A stretch of DNA of 64,000 nucleotides from an uncultured Flavobacteriales bacterium. GTDB taxonomy: Bacteria; Bacteroidota; Bacteroidia; Flavobacteriales; Crocinitomicaceae. Of the stretch, positions 27,001-33,448 are shown one piece after another (the stretch's first letter is position 1; each line of letters starts with the position of its first letter). The position numbers and the translations under genes are program-made. Below the pieces are notes generated by a model. That model saw nothing but the letters and a program-made list of their open reading frames with translations. It did no database searches and had not been told where the DNA came from. The stretch spans positions 62,001 through 126,000 of the forward strand of contig CAMLFH010000001.1 in NCBI GenBank assembly GCA_946479285.1. Direction: 5' to 3'.

Positions 27001-27297
27001 TTCACGGTAACGGAAGCCATTTACTTCAACAACGGTTCGGTTTCCACGGCAGGGTTAGCAGACGTTGGAAAGGATTTGTTTGCCATTTATCCAAATCCGA
27101 CTAATGACCAGGTTCACATTTATTTCTCCGGTTCGGATGCAGAATTGACCGTTTACGACGTTCAGGGAAAAGTAGTTCTGAAAGACCACATTCAAAATAA
27201 CGGAACCATTTCCTTGCAGAATTTCGAGCGCGGAGTTTACTTGTTTGATTTCAAGAACTCCCAGGGGCAAAGCGTTCAGCGGGTTGTGAAGCAATAA
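24091..27297 (+). CDS. Delta-60 repeat T9SS surface protein, 1068 aa
   Basis: A signal peptide ends at FAQPGAN. Residues about 25-740 are tandem repeats of roughly 45-55 aa with the core DGKIIIGG-F--YNG---N-IARLN-DG-ID--FN-G, matching the delta-60 repeat (TIGR02608), likely a beta-propeller or solenoid. Two beta domains follow (the first with TACASFTWPINGQTY), then a T9SS type A sorting domain (FAIYPNPTNDQ, ending RGVYLFDFKNSQGQSVQRVVKQ). It is probably a large secreted or surface adhesin-like protein. The DNA of the repeat region is visibly more AT-rich than the 3' part, so the repeats may have expanded or been exchanged. Confidence 0.9.
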   Translation: MNRLLSIFSFVILISNIGFAQPGANDPTFNPSDIGFGNGDGADSPIDVTALQTDGKTIISGTFTSYNGTQVNGLARLNVDGTIDPTFNCGLGISGGSIVSIGIQSDGKIIIVGIFNAYNGTSVTNIVRLNIDGTLDSTFNGNTFNNAIRKVEVQTDDKLVLVGDFTLINGLTQNRITRLDPDGNQDLTFNSGTGANNVITACHIQDDGKIIIAGVFSNYNGVSRSKIARIHSDGSIDVSFYLASGLGTVGLYDVKSQSTGKVIIAGSTSFGLNNGYIARLNSDGTMDASFTTGSGFNEIVRVLAIQDDDAILVGGDFSTYNGVNAMRLARLQINGLIDNLYQTNVGSGIDFSTLSLSVQPDGKTIIGGVFGWYNGVSRNYIARIETDGSIDLTFNTGSGFSQIVESVLVQSNGKILVGGEFYTVNGIPKHAIVCLNNDGNIDNSSSYSGDEAISIIDIKSQPDDKIIISGGFDEYSNTPVNSNILRLNANGTIDQTFLNPGNGTNPYVMDVEIQSNGKIVLVGAFTVSNGNTHNRIARLNSDGSTDNTFSTGTGANSGIFSVDLDNNDKILIGGGFLNFNGTNINRFARLNTNGSLDNSFDVGSGADGEVVCCEVLPNGKILVGGAFLNFNGVNVNRIVLLNPDGSIDNTFMTGSGANGYVTCITVQANGKIILGGEFTVFNNVNCGHIVRLNPDGTIDYSFNTGSGFNNSVTSFAIQNDGKLIVGGNFTSYNNYGRNRLARLFLCQESFATETQTACASFTWPINGQTYSSSGQYIDTISNAAGCDSIITLDLTIIPSLPLTIENSFSMPSNANNCVGEAAVTVSGNAPFELDFDNGSQVITSSGYSLVTNLCAGVHDLHVTDNCGDTLTTQIVIPVDSNFVFNNPFIDSLAQDSLGVTLTNCDIYYGGIDTAYIDSIWATGNTVNVIWNVVDSNGSNFDTTSYVLNNGNGVYWLQLSVFCPNKSLGEYFTVTEAIYFNNGSVSTAGLADVGKDLFAIYPNPTNDQVHIYFSGSDAELTVYDVQGKVVLKDHIQNNGTISLQNFERGVYLFDFKNSQGQSVQRVVKQ

Positions 27298-27321
27298 AGA
27301 CGTTTCAAGAATACAATAATG

Positions 27322-27353
27322 AAGTCCGCTTGTCAATGACGAGCGGATTTTTT
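27322..27353 (+). terminator. Intrinsic terminator of the delta-60 gene
   Basis: AAGTCCGCTTGTC pairs with GACGAGCGGATTT (13 bp with two G-T pairs, loop AAT), followed by six T. Confidence 0.85.
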
Positions 27354-27362
27354 GTTTCTGCA

Positions 27363-27845
27363 CTATTCATCGTCAGCGTCATCTTCATCCAAAAAATCCA
27401 ACTCCTCATCACGTTGTTCGTAGTCGTGTGAAATTCCTGGTGGATTGAATAATCCCCATGAGTCTGTAATAAAATGTTTTGGATTAAATTCGGCTACCCA
27501 TGCTATAAATAGAATCCGAAACTCTTCTATTTGATTACGAATAAGGTGATAGTATTCTACTTCCTTAAATCCGTGCATTTCCAGACCATGGTATGAAACC
27601 AATAAATCACGTGCAGCTTTGCGGATGAACGCGGCATTTTCCATCTTAAGATCATATAATTTTACATCATGCGCTCCAGCTAATTTTGCTTGTATGGTCA
27701 TGGCATCTTCCAGGAGTTGGCCTTTCAGTATCATTAATATTTCATCTTCCTCAGGAATGAGAGCGGTAATATTTTTCAGAGTCTCAAAAATTTCTTCTGA
27801 TTTCCGGAAAAGCGGAGTTTGTGAATAGGATCTCATGAGCTGCAT
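27363..27845 (-). CDS. Hypothetical helical protein, 160 aa
   Basis: A soluble, mostly helical protein with no signal peptide and a strongly acidic tail (residues about 145-160, DEELDFLDEDDADDE). The middle contains IRKAARDLLVSYHGLEMHG and a YYHLIRNQIEEFRILF helix. I do not recognise a family; size and helical make-up resemble small regulatory or four-helix proteins common in Bacteroidota. ATG 27836 (residue 4) is an alternative start. It faces the delta-60 gene across the terminator and diverges from the second LytTR system. Confidence 0.7.
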   Translation of the reverse strand: MQLMRSYSQTPLFRKSEEIFETLKNITALIPEEDEILMILKGQLLEDAMTIQAKLAGAHDVKLYDLKMENAAFIRKAARDLLVSYHGLEMHGFKEVEYYHLIRNQIEEFRILFIAWVAEFNPKHFITDSWGLFNPPGISHDYEQRDEELDFLDEDDADDE

Positions 27846-27926
27846 TTTAATACAAGATACAACAGTAAATCTTTACTTACAATTGACTATATTCAAAATT
27901 CGTTCGTAGCTCACAAACGGATTTTG

Positions 27927-27934
27927 TATTTTTG
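27927..27934 (+). promoter_or_regulatory. Candidate -7 element for the second two-component system
   Basis: TATTTTTG, 23 nt before the ATG at 27958. Confidence 0.4.
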
Positions 27935-27957
27935 GTATCTCCATTTTACCTCCGCGC

Positions 27958-28701
27958 ATGAAAATCTTAATTATAGACGACGAAAAAATAGCCCGGGAAA
28001 ACTGTCAAATGGTTCTCTCTCGAAGTGGTATTGACAACCTGCTTGTTCAGGAAGCAGACAGCGTCCCGAGTGCGTTGAAAGCAATCGATGAATTCAATCC
28101 GGATTTGTTATTACTGGATATTCAATTGCATGATAAAAGCGGATTTGACATCCTGCACAGCATTGCTCCGCGCTACATTCCGACGATTTTTATTACGGCT
28201 TACAACGATTTTGCATTGAAGGCATTCCAGGTTTCAGCATTGGATTACTTATTGAAACCCTTTGATCCTTCGGATCTGACAGCTGCTTTGTTGAAAGCGC
28301 ATAAACGCATTCAAAATGACCGGATTTTGGATCAGTTAGACGTGTTTCGTCAGCAATTGAAACCCACCGAGCCAAAACGGATTGTATTGAACACGGCAGA
28401 TATGCTGCACATTGTGGACATTAACGAAATTACGCATTGCCTGGCTGACGGAGCTTATACGCATTTCTTCTTCACCGACCGGAAAACCATTTTGGTTTCC
28501 AAAACACTGGCACATTTTGAAAGTATCATTGATAGCAATCAGTTTATTCGCACGCATCAGAGTTATTTGGTAAACATGCGCCATGTGACCCAATTCGATA
28601 AGCGAAACGGTGGTTTTTTGATTTTGCCGAACGGATTGGAGCTCCCGGTTTCTACCCGGAAGAAAGAAGAAGTTTTGGCTCATTTTAAGGCAAATCATTG
28701 A
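27958..28701 (+). CDS. LytTR-family response regulator, 247 aa
   Basis: The receiver domain has IIDDEKIARENC at the N-terminus, the phospho-acceptor Asp in LLLDIQLHDKSG (about residue 58) and Lys in LLKPFDPSD. The LytTR DNA-binding domain (about 140-245) includes HCLADGAYTHFFF and FIRTHQSYLVNM. The gene ends TGA at 28699-28701, sharing one base with the ATG of the kinase gene, so the pair is co-translated. Targets are unknown. Confidence 0.94.
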   Translation: MKILIIDDEKIARENCQMVLSRSGIDNLLVQEADSVPSALKAIDEFNPDLLLLDIQLHDKSGFDILHSIAPRYIPTIFITAYNDFALKAFQVSALDYLLKPFDPSDLTAALLKAHKRIQNDRILDQLDVFRQQLKPTEPKRIVLNTADMLHIVDINEITHCLADGAYTHFFFTDRKTILVSKTLAHFESIIDSNQFIRTHQSYLVNMRHVTQFDKRNGGFLILPNGLELPVSTRKKEEVLAHFKANH

Positions 28702-30650
28702 TGGAATACTTCTTCCGAAAACAGGGGTCCTTGAAGGTCGTGCTCCGTTCTTTAATCGTTCTTCTTTTTTGCGCGCTTTCAAATGCATCGGTTGCACAGC
28801 CGCCACTCGACAGTTTGCTGCGTAAGATCCATTACCAGGGCGAGGACACAGTAAAAGCGAAACTTTACTACGATATTGGGATCAGCTATTTCTACAGGGA
28901 TAAAGCAACATTCCGCGCGTACATGGACAGTGTGCAGCGTCTTTCCCGCAAGATCAATTACAGCAAAGGAATGGGTCTTACTTATGCCGCTTATGGGAAT
29001 TATTACATGACTCTCAACGACTGGGATAGGATGAAATTCAATCTTCAAAAGTCGGACAGTATTTTCAAAAAACTCGGTGATCCGTCCAAATTGATGTTCA
29101 GCAAAGGGTTGTATGCTCATTATTACAAACTGCAGGGAGATTATAAAAAAGCTCTTCAGATAAATATTGAGATTCTGAATTACTATGAAAAAAATGGTCC
29201 GAAAGCAGAAGAAGCAAAGATGCTTGGCGCCATTGCCATCTTGTTACAGCAGTTGGAGCGTTATAAAGAAGCCGCCGATTATTACCGGCGCTCCATCCGG
29301 ATCCGGAAAGAAATCAAAGACTACAATGGCCAATCGGTAGCTTTGGGGAATTTGGGAGGCATGCTTGCTGAACAAAAACAATTTAAAGCGGCAGAACCCT
29401 ATTTGTTGGAAGCTCTGCGTTTGCAAAAGGACTTTCAACAGGAAAGAGTGATTCTTACTTCCCAGGCAAACCTGGTTCATGTTTATTCTGAAACCGGACG
29501 CAGTGAGAAAGCCCTCAAACTATCAAAAGAATGCGAATCGTTTTATCTGAAAATGTCAGATACTTTGAACAGCGTTAAACTCTCCCTTTACCAGTCCATT
29601 GCCTACATGAACATCAAACAATACAACAAGGCACTGGAAATATTGAAGAAAAAGCACCGCTGGATCAGGAATAATCCGGATTATGCAGAATTGGAAGCCG
29701 ATTTGCTCTGGCAGTATTACCGGGTTTATAAGCTGATGGGAAAAACGGATGAGGCGTTGGAATATTTTGAAGAGGCCAAACAGCTGGAGGATAATAACAA
29801 CAGTATGGAAGTGCAGCATGGCATTTCCCGAATGAAAGAGCAGTATGAAACGGAAAAGAAACAGCGCGAGAATCTGCAGCTAAAGCAGGAAAACCTGCTA
29901 AAGGATTTAGCGATAGACCGCCGGAATTATTTTATTTACGGAGGCGTGTTATTGCTTCTACTCATCACTGTAATTGCTATTACAACCATTCGCTATAACC
30001 GGTTGAAAGCAGGAAAAGTGGCGGTTGAAATGGAACAGCGCTTATTGCAAACCCAGATGAATCCGCATTTTATCTTTAACGTCCTTCACGCCATTCATAC
30101 ATACATGTTGAAAAAAGACACGGAAGAATCGGGGAAACTGCTCACATCTTTTGCCCGTCTTGTTCGCTCTATCCTGCAGCATTCTTCAACAGATAATATT
30201 TCGCTCGAAGAAGAGTTGAAGTGGCTCAAAGACTACATGCGTCTGCAGCAGCTGCGTTTCAATAATTCATTTGATTACAGGATCGAGATAGACGAGCAGT
30301 TATCACCCGATAACCTCTTGTTGCCGCCAATGTTGATTCAGCCTTTTATTGAGAATGCAATTGAGCATGGTTTTTCCGGACTGGATAAACCCGGAGAGCT
30401 GATTATTTCCTACAGAAAATCAGGAAAAGAAGTAGAGATTGGGATCACAGACAATGGGAAGGGTTTTTCTACGGACAGACCGATGAATCCAAACAAGGAA
30501 CACCAATCATTTGCGATCCAGATTACCGAAAAGCGGATCAACCTTTTGAATAAACGAAGAAAAGGAGCATTTGCCTTTGCAATTACCTCAAAACCTTCGG
30601 AAGGAACATCCGTTCTTTTTTCGATTCCTTACCTTTCACTTTTTGATTAA
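28701..30650 (+). CDS. LytS-type sensor histidine kinase with TPR sensor, 649 aa
   Basis: The N-terminal signal/anchor is followed by TPR-like repeats (residues about 40-370, for example YKEAADYYRRSIRIRKE). A coiled coil and one membrane helix (YFIYGGVLLLLLITVIAI, near residue 413) come next. The kinase is of the PF06580 type: QTQMNPHFIFNVLHAIHTY carries the phospho-His, and the ATPase has PPMLIQPFIENAIEHG and ITDNGKGF. This is the usual partner of LytTR regulators. ATG 28701 is preferred over the in-frame TTG at 28698. About 300 bp without a protein gene follow. Confidence 0.93.
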   Translation: MEYFFRKQGSLKVVLRSLIVLLFCALSNASVAQPPLDSLLRKIHYQGEDTVKAKLYYDIGISYFYRDKATFRAYMDSVQRLSRKINYSKGMGLTYAAYGNYYMTLNDWDRMKFNLQKSDSIFKKLGDPSKLMFSKGLYAHYYKLQGDYKKALQINIEILNYYEKNGPKAEEAKMLGAIAILLQQLERYKEAADYYRRSIRIRKEIKDYNGQSVALGNLGGMLAEQKQFKAAEPYLLEALRLQKDFQQERVILTSQANLVHVYSETGRSEKALKLSKECESFYLKMSDTLNSVKLSLYQSIAYMNIKQYNKALEILKKKHRWIRNNPDYAELEADLLWQYYRVYKLMGKTDEALEYFEEAKQLEDNNNSMEVQHGISRMKEQYETEKKQRENLQLKQENLLKDLAIDRRNYFIYGGVLLLLLITVIAITTIRYNRLKAGKVAVEMEQRLLQTQMNPHFIFNVLHAIHTYMLKKDTEESGKLLTSFARLVRSILQHSSTDNISLEEELKWLKDYMRLQQLRFNNSFDYRIEIDEQLSPDNLLLPPMLIQPFIENAIEHGFSGLDKPGELIISYRKSGKEVEIGITDNGKGFSTDRPMNPNKEHQSFAIQITEKRINLLNKRRKGAFAFAITSKPSEGTSVLFSIPYLSLFD

Positions 30651-30774
30651 AAGCTAATTTTTTAGTTGATTACCCAAACGCTTATTTGAAAAATCCCAGC
30701 GATTATCAATTGTTCCTGCCCGAACACCAAAACTGCATGTTTTGATACTTTTTGTTGTCTTAATTTAGCCCCGG

Positions 30775-30945
30775 AAACTCGAAAGAACATTTGACAGGGT
30801 TGCTGTTAAATGGGAAACACATAGTTCTAAACTGAAAACAAGATATAGAATAACCAACTCTACTTAAAAGAGGGCGCTGTAACTCAAGCCAATGCCCAAA
30901 TCCGTCTTCCTTCCGTATAGGGTTGGGAGACGGATTTCTTTTTAT
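30775..30945 (+). ncRNA. Candidate structured small RNA
   Basis: The 303-bp gap between the kinase and the hydrolase has no ORF but has three signals in order. First, a promoter-like pair (TTTTG at 30740-30744 and TAATTTAG at 30761-30768, 16 nt apart). Second, a 10-bp hairpin (CATTTGACAG / CTGTTAAATG, 30788-30812, loop GGTTG) enclosed by AGAAC/GTTCT, then CTCT/AGAG and GGGC/GCCC hairpins near 30858-30897. Third, a strong terminator. Length would be about 170 nt. It could also be the 3' UTR of the kinase gene. A flavobacterial 6S-type RNA is one option, not shown. Confidence 0.4.
30898..30945 (+). terminator. Intrinsic terminator before the hydrolase gene
   Basis: AAATCCGTCT (30898-30907) pairs perfectly with AGACGGATTT (30928-30937), followed by CTTTTT. 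It closes either the kinase transcript or the candidate RNA. Its 3' end abuts a TATATTCG box at 30943-30950, one base off TAnnTTTG, four bases before the next ATG. Confidence 0.85.
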
Positions 30946-30953
30946 ATTCGCGT

Positions 30954-31646
30954 ATGAAAAACCTGATTATTCTTCACGGAGCACTTGGTGCCAAATCCCA
31001 ATTCGAACAGTTGATTCCGCAATTGACCAATCATTTCAAAGTTTACACGCTTGATTTCTCCGGTCATGGCACAAAATCCGGTGATGAAAGCAATTTTTCG
31101 ATCGACCGGTTCGTAAACGATCTGAAGGATTTTATGGGTCAAAATGAATTGGAGAAACCTTTAGTTTTTGGTTACAGCATGGGTGGTTATGTAGCTTTGA
31201 AACTGGAAAGTTTGGAAGCAAATAGCTTTGAAAAAATCGTGACACTGGGAACCAAATTCAACTGGAACCCGGAAAGTGCTGAAAAAGAAGCAAAGATGCT
31301 CCATGCGGAAAAGATCGAAGAGAAAGTTCCTGCATTTGCTGCATATCTGAAATCGATCCACGGAGAGAATGAATGGAAGACGCTTCTTTCAAAAACAGCA
31401 AAAATGATGCTGGAAATGGGTAAAAACCCTCCGTTAAAAGCCTATGATTTTCATCAGGTCCAAATCCCTGTTCACTTACTGCGTGGTGAAAAAGACGTCA
31501 TGGTTACGCAAGAAGAGACAACAGAAACTCAATCCCTGCTTGGGAAAGGAAGCTACCGGGAAATGGAAGAGTGGCAGCATCCGATAAACTTAGTTCCCTT
31601 TGATCAACTAGTCCAACAATTGTTAAGTTCGTATCTACCCCGGTAA
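30954..31646 (+). CDS. Alpha/beta hydrolase, 230 aa
   Basis: A compact alpha/beta-hydrolase fold with the oxyanion motif LHGALGA near residue 7, LDFSGHG, the nucleophile elbow FGYSMGGY (Ser of GxSxG near residue 74), an acid in LLRGEKDVMV and a C-terminal HPINLVPF histidine. No signal peptide, so cytoplasmic. The substrate cannot be told from sequence. It is followed after 19 bp by a DsbA-like gene that has its own promoter box. Confidence 0.88.
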   Translation: MKNLIILHGALGAKSQFEQLIPQLTNHFKVYTLDFSGHGTKSGDESNFSIDRFVNDLKDFMGQNELEKPLVFGYSMGGYVALKLESLEANSFEKIVTLGTKFNWNPESAEKEAKMLHAEKIEEKVPAFAAYLKSIHGENEWKTLLSKTAKMMLEMGKNPPLKAYDFHQVQIPVHLLRGEKDVMVTQEETTETQSLLGKGSYREMEEWQHPINLVPFDQLVQQLLSSYLPR

Positions 31647-31653
31647 ATTAAAG

Positions 31654-31661
31654 TAACTTTG
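31654..31661 (+). promoter_or_regulatory. Candidate -7 element abutting the DsbA-like gene
   Basis: TAACTTTG ends at 31661 and the ATG is at 31666, the expected transcription start itself. Confidence 0.5.
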
Positions 31662-31665
31662 CTGG

Positions 31666-32301
31666 ATGAAAATTGAAATTTGGTCGGACATCATGTGTCC
31701 GTTTTGTTATATCGGGAAAAGACATTTGGAAGCAGCATTGGGTAATTTTCCGAACGAACAATTTGAAATCGAATGGAAGAGCTTTCAGCTGGATCCGACA
31801 ATTGTTCCGCAACCGGGTAAGAACGTTTACGAATACCTGGCAGAACGCAAAGGAATGTCTGTAGAAGAATCGAAGCAAATGCACGCAGGAGTGGTTGCCC
31901 GTGCGGCAGAAGTCGGACTCGATTACCACTTCGAAAAAGCAGTAATTTCAAATTCATTCGATGCACATCGAATCATTCAATTGGCAAAAGCAAAAGGCTT
32001 GGGTGATGCCATGGAGGAAACTTTTTTCAAGGCTTATTTCACCGATGGAAGAGATTTGAATGACGCAAATACTTTAATGGAACTGGGTATTGGAGTAGGA
32101 CTAAATGCCTTAGACATCAAAGATGTATTGGAAGATGAAACACAGTTTACATCTGCGGTTAAGAATGATATTGCCGAAGCGCAGCAAATCGGGGTAGGTG
32201 GTGTTCCTTTCTTTGTTTTCGACCGTAAATATGCCGTTTCAGGCGCACAACCTATTGAACATTTCGAGCAGACCATCCAGGAGGTTTTAAACCAAAAATA
32301 A
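31666..32301 (+). CDS. DsbA/FrnE-family thiol oxidoreductase, 211 aa
   Basis: A thioredoxin-fold protein with the active site MCPFCYIGKRHLE (CxxC at residues about 11-14), an inserted helical domain and the cis-Pro loop GVGGVPFFVFDRKYAVSGAQP near residue 178. It has no signal peptide, placing it with cytoplasmic FrnE / 2-hydroxychromene isomerase-like members, which handle oxidative stress or disulfide isomerisation. Length is normal. A stable hairpin follows the stop within a few bases. Confidence 0.92.
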   Translation: MKIEIWSDIMCPFCYIGKRHLEAALGNFPNEQFEIEWKSFQLDPTIVPQPGKNVYEYLAERKGMSVEESKQMHAGVVARAAEVGLDYHFEKAVISNSFDAHRIIQLAKAKGLGDAMEETFFKAYFTDGRDLNDANTLMELGIGVGLNALDIKDVLEDETQFTSAVKNDIAEAQQIGVGGVPFFVFDRKYAVSGAQPIEHFEQTIQEVLNQK

Positions 32302-32304
32302 GTG

Positions 32305-32328
32305 TAGGTATGCGATGTTTCGCGTACC
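32305..32328. repeat. Palindromic hairpin GTAGGTATGCGA...TCGCGTACC
   Basis: A 9-bp stem (32307-32315 with 32320-32328, one G-T pair) around loop TGTT, directly after the DsbA-like gene. No T run follows. Its outer GTAGG and GCGA core resemble the longer palindrome at 55976. The rest of the gap to 32515 shows only a weak CGCCA/TGGCG hairpin (about 32389-32405) and AT-rich DNA. Confidence 0.5.
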
Positions 32329-32514
32329 CAATTGAAAAATTGATTAGTTTTACCCCGTGAATTTCATTTCCACATATCGAAATTTTACGCGCCATTCCAT
32401 GTGGCGAATGCGAATTATGCCCCATTTCTGCAGGGTCTAAATTCTTATGGAGGCTGTTGATCCTCTGAAAAAATCGTCAACAAACAATCTTTTTTCAATT
32501 TTATTTTTTATACG

Positions 32515-33369
32515 ATGAACACGCTCGCTTTGGAAGAGCAAGTTCAGTTATCAGAACCCAGTTTGGTTTCCGGAGAACTTGCCAATCGAATTGCTTACTT
32601 AGAACAACAGGCTGAAAGGTTGCATGAAAGCATGCGTTATGCAGGAAGTCTGCAACGCAGTATTCTACCCAATGAATGCATTTTTCAGAACATCTTTTCG
32701 GATGCCTTTGTCATTTTTCAACCGAAGGATATTATAAGCGGCGACTTCTATTGGATCTTCCAACACCACGATGACATCTATTTTGCAGTAGGTGATTGTA
32801 CGGGACACGGCGTTCCCGGAGCGATGGTCAACATTGCCGGAAATGCTTTGCTAAGACAGATCATTCGACTGGAAGGTTTGTCGGATCCGGCGAAGATCGT
32901 GGAAATTCTGGATCGTGAATTGACGAGTTTGTTCAATGAACATTTAACGGAAGGAACTACCCGAGACGGAATGGACCTGGTATTTTGCAAGTTCAATCTC
33001 TCTCAAATGAAAGGATCGTTTTGTGGAGCAGGCAGACCGTTGATCTTGGTCAGAGATGGTGAATTGATCGAATTTAAGAAAGGACCTGATTCGATCGGCC
33101 ACGCTTCAAAAGAAATAAAAGAGTTTGAAACGATTCACTTTGGTTTGCAGGAAGGAGATTTGTTTTACCTGTTTTCAGATGGATATACCGACCAGTTTGG
33201 CGGTGAGAACGTGAAAAAATTCAACCGACAGCGATTCCGGAACCTGCTGACTTCCATTCGTGATTTTGAGCTGCGGGAACAACGAAAGGAATTGCTTTTA
33301 AATTATAAGAATTGGAAAGGGAAACAGGAACAGGTAGACGATATCTGCGTGGTCGGAATAAAAATCTAA
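32515..33369 (+). CDS. SpoIIE-type PP2C serine phosphatase, 284 aa
   Basis: A short N-terminal coiled coil (residues about 20-45) precedes a PPM/SpoIIE phosphatase domain. Visible motifs are LQRSILPNE, FQPKDIISGDFYW (metal Asp), VGDCTGHGVPGAMVNIAGN and FYLFSDGYTDQFGG (second metal Asp), ending VDDICVVGIKI. Such proteins dephosphorylate STAS anti-anti-sigma or related proteins, but no STAS or kinase partner lies next to it. No N-terminal sensor domain is present, so input must come through the coiled coil or a partner. Confidence 0.93.
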   Translation: MNTLALEEQVQLSEPSLVSGELANRIAYLEQQAERLHESMRYAGSLQRSILPNECIFQNIFSDAFVIFQPKDIISGDFYWIFQHHDDIYFAVGDCTGHGVPGAMVNIAGNALLRQIIRLEGLSDPAKIVEILDRELTSLFNEHLTEGTTRDGMDLVFCKFNLSQMKGSFCGAGRPLILVRDGELIEFKKGPDSIGHASKEIKEFETIHFGLQEGDLFYLFSDGYTDQFGGENVKKFNRQRFRNLLTSIRDFELREQRKELLLNYKNWKGKQEQVDDICVVGIKI

Positions 33370-33442
33370 TGATCAACTATGAATTATCAAGGGGCAATCC
33401 TGGATTAACCCTTGATAATTGATTCATTTATAATTGATCATT
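33368..33442. repeat. Nested AT-rich inverted repeat
   Basis: The outer arms are AATGATCAA/TTGATCATT and the inner arms AATTATCAAGGG/CCCTTGATAATT (33382-33393 and 33409-33420, perfect 12 bp). It lies between convergent SpoIIE and LamG-like genes and may stop both transcripts. Similar TTGATAATTGATCATT wording recurs at 36208-36252. Confidence 0.6.
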
Positions 33443-33448
33443 TCATTA

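Noticed and set aside
30775..30945. tmRNA, RNase P or SRP RNA identity for the gap
   Set aside because: None of the conserved cores I know for these RNAs is visible; only a generic structured RNA can be claimed.
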